Positions 5,600 through 6,133 of a stretch of DNA of 6,133 nucleotides are shown one piece after another. The stretch's first letter is position 1; each line of letters opens with the position of its first letter. Both the position numbers and the translations under genes were made by a program. Under the pieces are notes generated by a model. It was not told the origin of the DNA and made no database searches. It saw only the letters and a program-made list of their open reading frames with translations. The stretch spans positions 1 through 6,133 of the forward strand of contig CAZVXL010000049.1 in the NCBI GenBank assembly GCA_964631595.1, in the 5' to 3' direction. Source of the stretch: UMGS1312 sp964631595 (lineage in GTDB: Bacteria; Bacillota; Clostridia; Oscillospirales; CAG-272).

Positions 5600-6133
5600 T
5601 TACTTGATGCCCTTGAAAAGCTCCCACAGCTCCGTTGCCAGAGCCTCGGAGTCCTCACCTGCGGCATAGCGTGCGGGCATCGTCTTCTGCTCCTCACGCA
5701 GAGCATCGTACAGGGCGTATACTCTTGCGTAGTAGCCTGCAAACGAAGGCTCTCTCACCGCGGTCGCGGTCTTGTTTACGGTGCTTATCGCATTGTAAAG
5801 ATTTCTGTAAGCCTCGGAGGAGAACTCGTGCTCCTCTATCTTGTCGAACGAGGCTTTGCTCACGGGCATATAACCTGTTTCAACGCAGAATTCCAGATTG
5901 CGGTCGGGATCCGTGAGCCAGCGCGCGAATACGGCGGCAGCCTCCGCCTTTTGCTCGGTGGTCTTGTAGGCGCAAAGACCCACACCCGCCTGCGTGACGA
6001 GCAAGTCCGTGCCGTCTGCCTTGGGCGGCGGCAGAATTTGCAGATCCATCGGCTCGGAGGTGTTGTCGGGATAGGTGACCGTATCATTATAATAAAGGAT
6101 AGATGCAGATGAGCCGAGCCCCGCCATGACCTC
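5600..6133 (-). CDS. ABC transporter family 1 solute-binding protein, C-terminal part
   Basis: The last 177 codons of an extracellular solute-binding protein; the N-terminus, with signal peptide and any lipobox, lies beyond the window edge. The reading frame is open to the last base, so the ATG at 6127 is internal and not a start. Recognisable pieces are EVMAGLGSSASILYY at the visible beginning, a Gly-Val-Gly-Leu segment near 51-54, and AAVFARWLTDPDRNLEFCVETGYMPVS (about 66-92). In carbohydrate-binding proteins of the MalE/UgpB type this last stretch packs in the C-terminal lobe. Such proteins capture a sugar or oligosaccharide outside the membrane and deliver it to an ABC permease. The stop is TAA at 5602-5600, and the membrane LuxR-type regulator starts four bases later, so the two are almost certainly one transcription unit. 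The ligand cannot be told from this fragment. Confidence 0.85.
   Translation of the reverse strand, partial: EVMAGLGSSASILYYNDTVTYPDNTSEPMDLQILPPPKADGTDLLVTQAGVGLCAYKTTEQKAEAAAVFARWLTDPDRNLEFCVETGYMPVSKASFDKIEEHEFSSEAYRNLYNAISTVNKTATAVREPSFAGYYARVYALYDALREEQKTMPARYAAGEDSEALATELWELFKGIK

Noticed and set aside
5595..5742. 49-residue N-terminal extension of the sensor protein from the ATG at 5742
   Set aside because: The extension lies entirely over the 3' end of the solute-binding protein gene in another frame, is rich in Arg, Cys and Pro, and shows no signal sequence. Starting at 5595 gives a clean basic N-terminus directly before the first membrane helix.
5453..6112. 219-codon + strand open frame and other + strand frames within 4042-5916
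   Set aside because: They are opposite the sensor and solute-binding protein genes, whose translations carry clear family signatures. The antisense translations show none.

Overview
The window looks like chromosomal DNA of a Gram-positive anaerobe of the class Clostridia, perhaps a Ruminococcus/Oscillospiraceae-type gut bacterium. Three things point there: an HrcA/CIRCE-controlled groESL operon, strong AAGGAGG-type ribosome binding sites, and a solute-binding protein gene coupled to a membrane-anchored regulator. The genus is inference from the style of the proteins; nothing here proves it. There is no rRNA, tRNA, CRISPR array, insertion sequence or clear sign of recent transfer.

Layout. (1) 1-131, + strand: the last 42 codons of rplA (ribosomal protein L1), followed by a strong intrinsic terminator. 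(2) 223-1530, - strand: an AGCS-family sodium:amino-acid symporter, convergent with rplA. (3) 1531-1820: a divergent control region. It holds a sigma-A-type promoter and canonical CIRCE operator for groESL on the + strand. On the - strand it holds a good candidate promoter for the symporter, overlapped by a second, half-degenerate CIRCE-like element. (4) 1821-3770, + strand: groES and groEL. (5) 3771-3951: a convergent intergenic stretch with the groEL terminator, a bidirectional terminator and a decayed copy of the latter. (6) 3952-5595, - strand: a two-pass membrane sensor with an extracytoplasmic Cache-like domain and a C-terminal LuxR-type helix-turn-helix. (7) 5600-6133, - strand: the C-terminal part of an ABC transporter family 1 solute-binding protein, truncated by the window edge, whose stop lies four bases before the sensor's start.

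How the parts work together. GroES and GroEL form the chaperonin folding chamber, and HrcA should repress their operon through CIRCE. The solute-binding protein and membrane LuxR-type protein appear to form one transcription unit. The likely logic is a sugar or oligosaccharide uptake system whose regulator senses something outside the membrane and binds DNA directly, without a separate response regulator.

The points most worth checking are the CIRCE-like element over the symporter promoter, the membrane-anchored LuxR-type regulator, and the duplicated terminator downstream of groEL.
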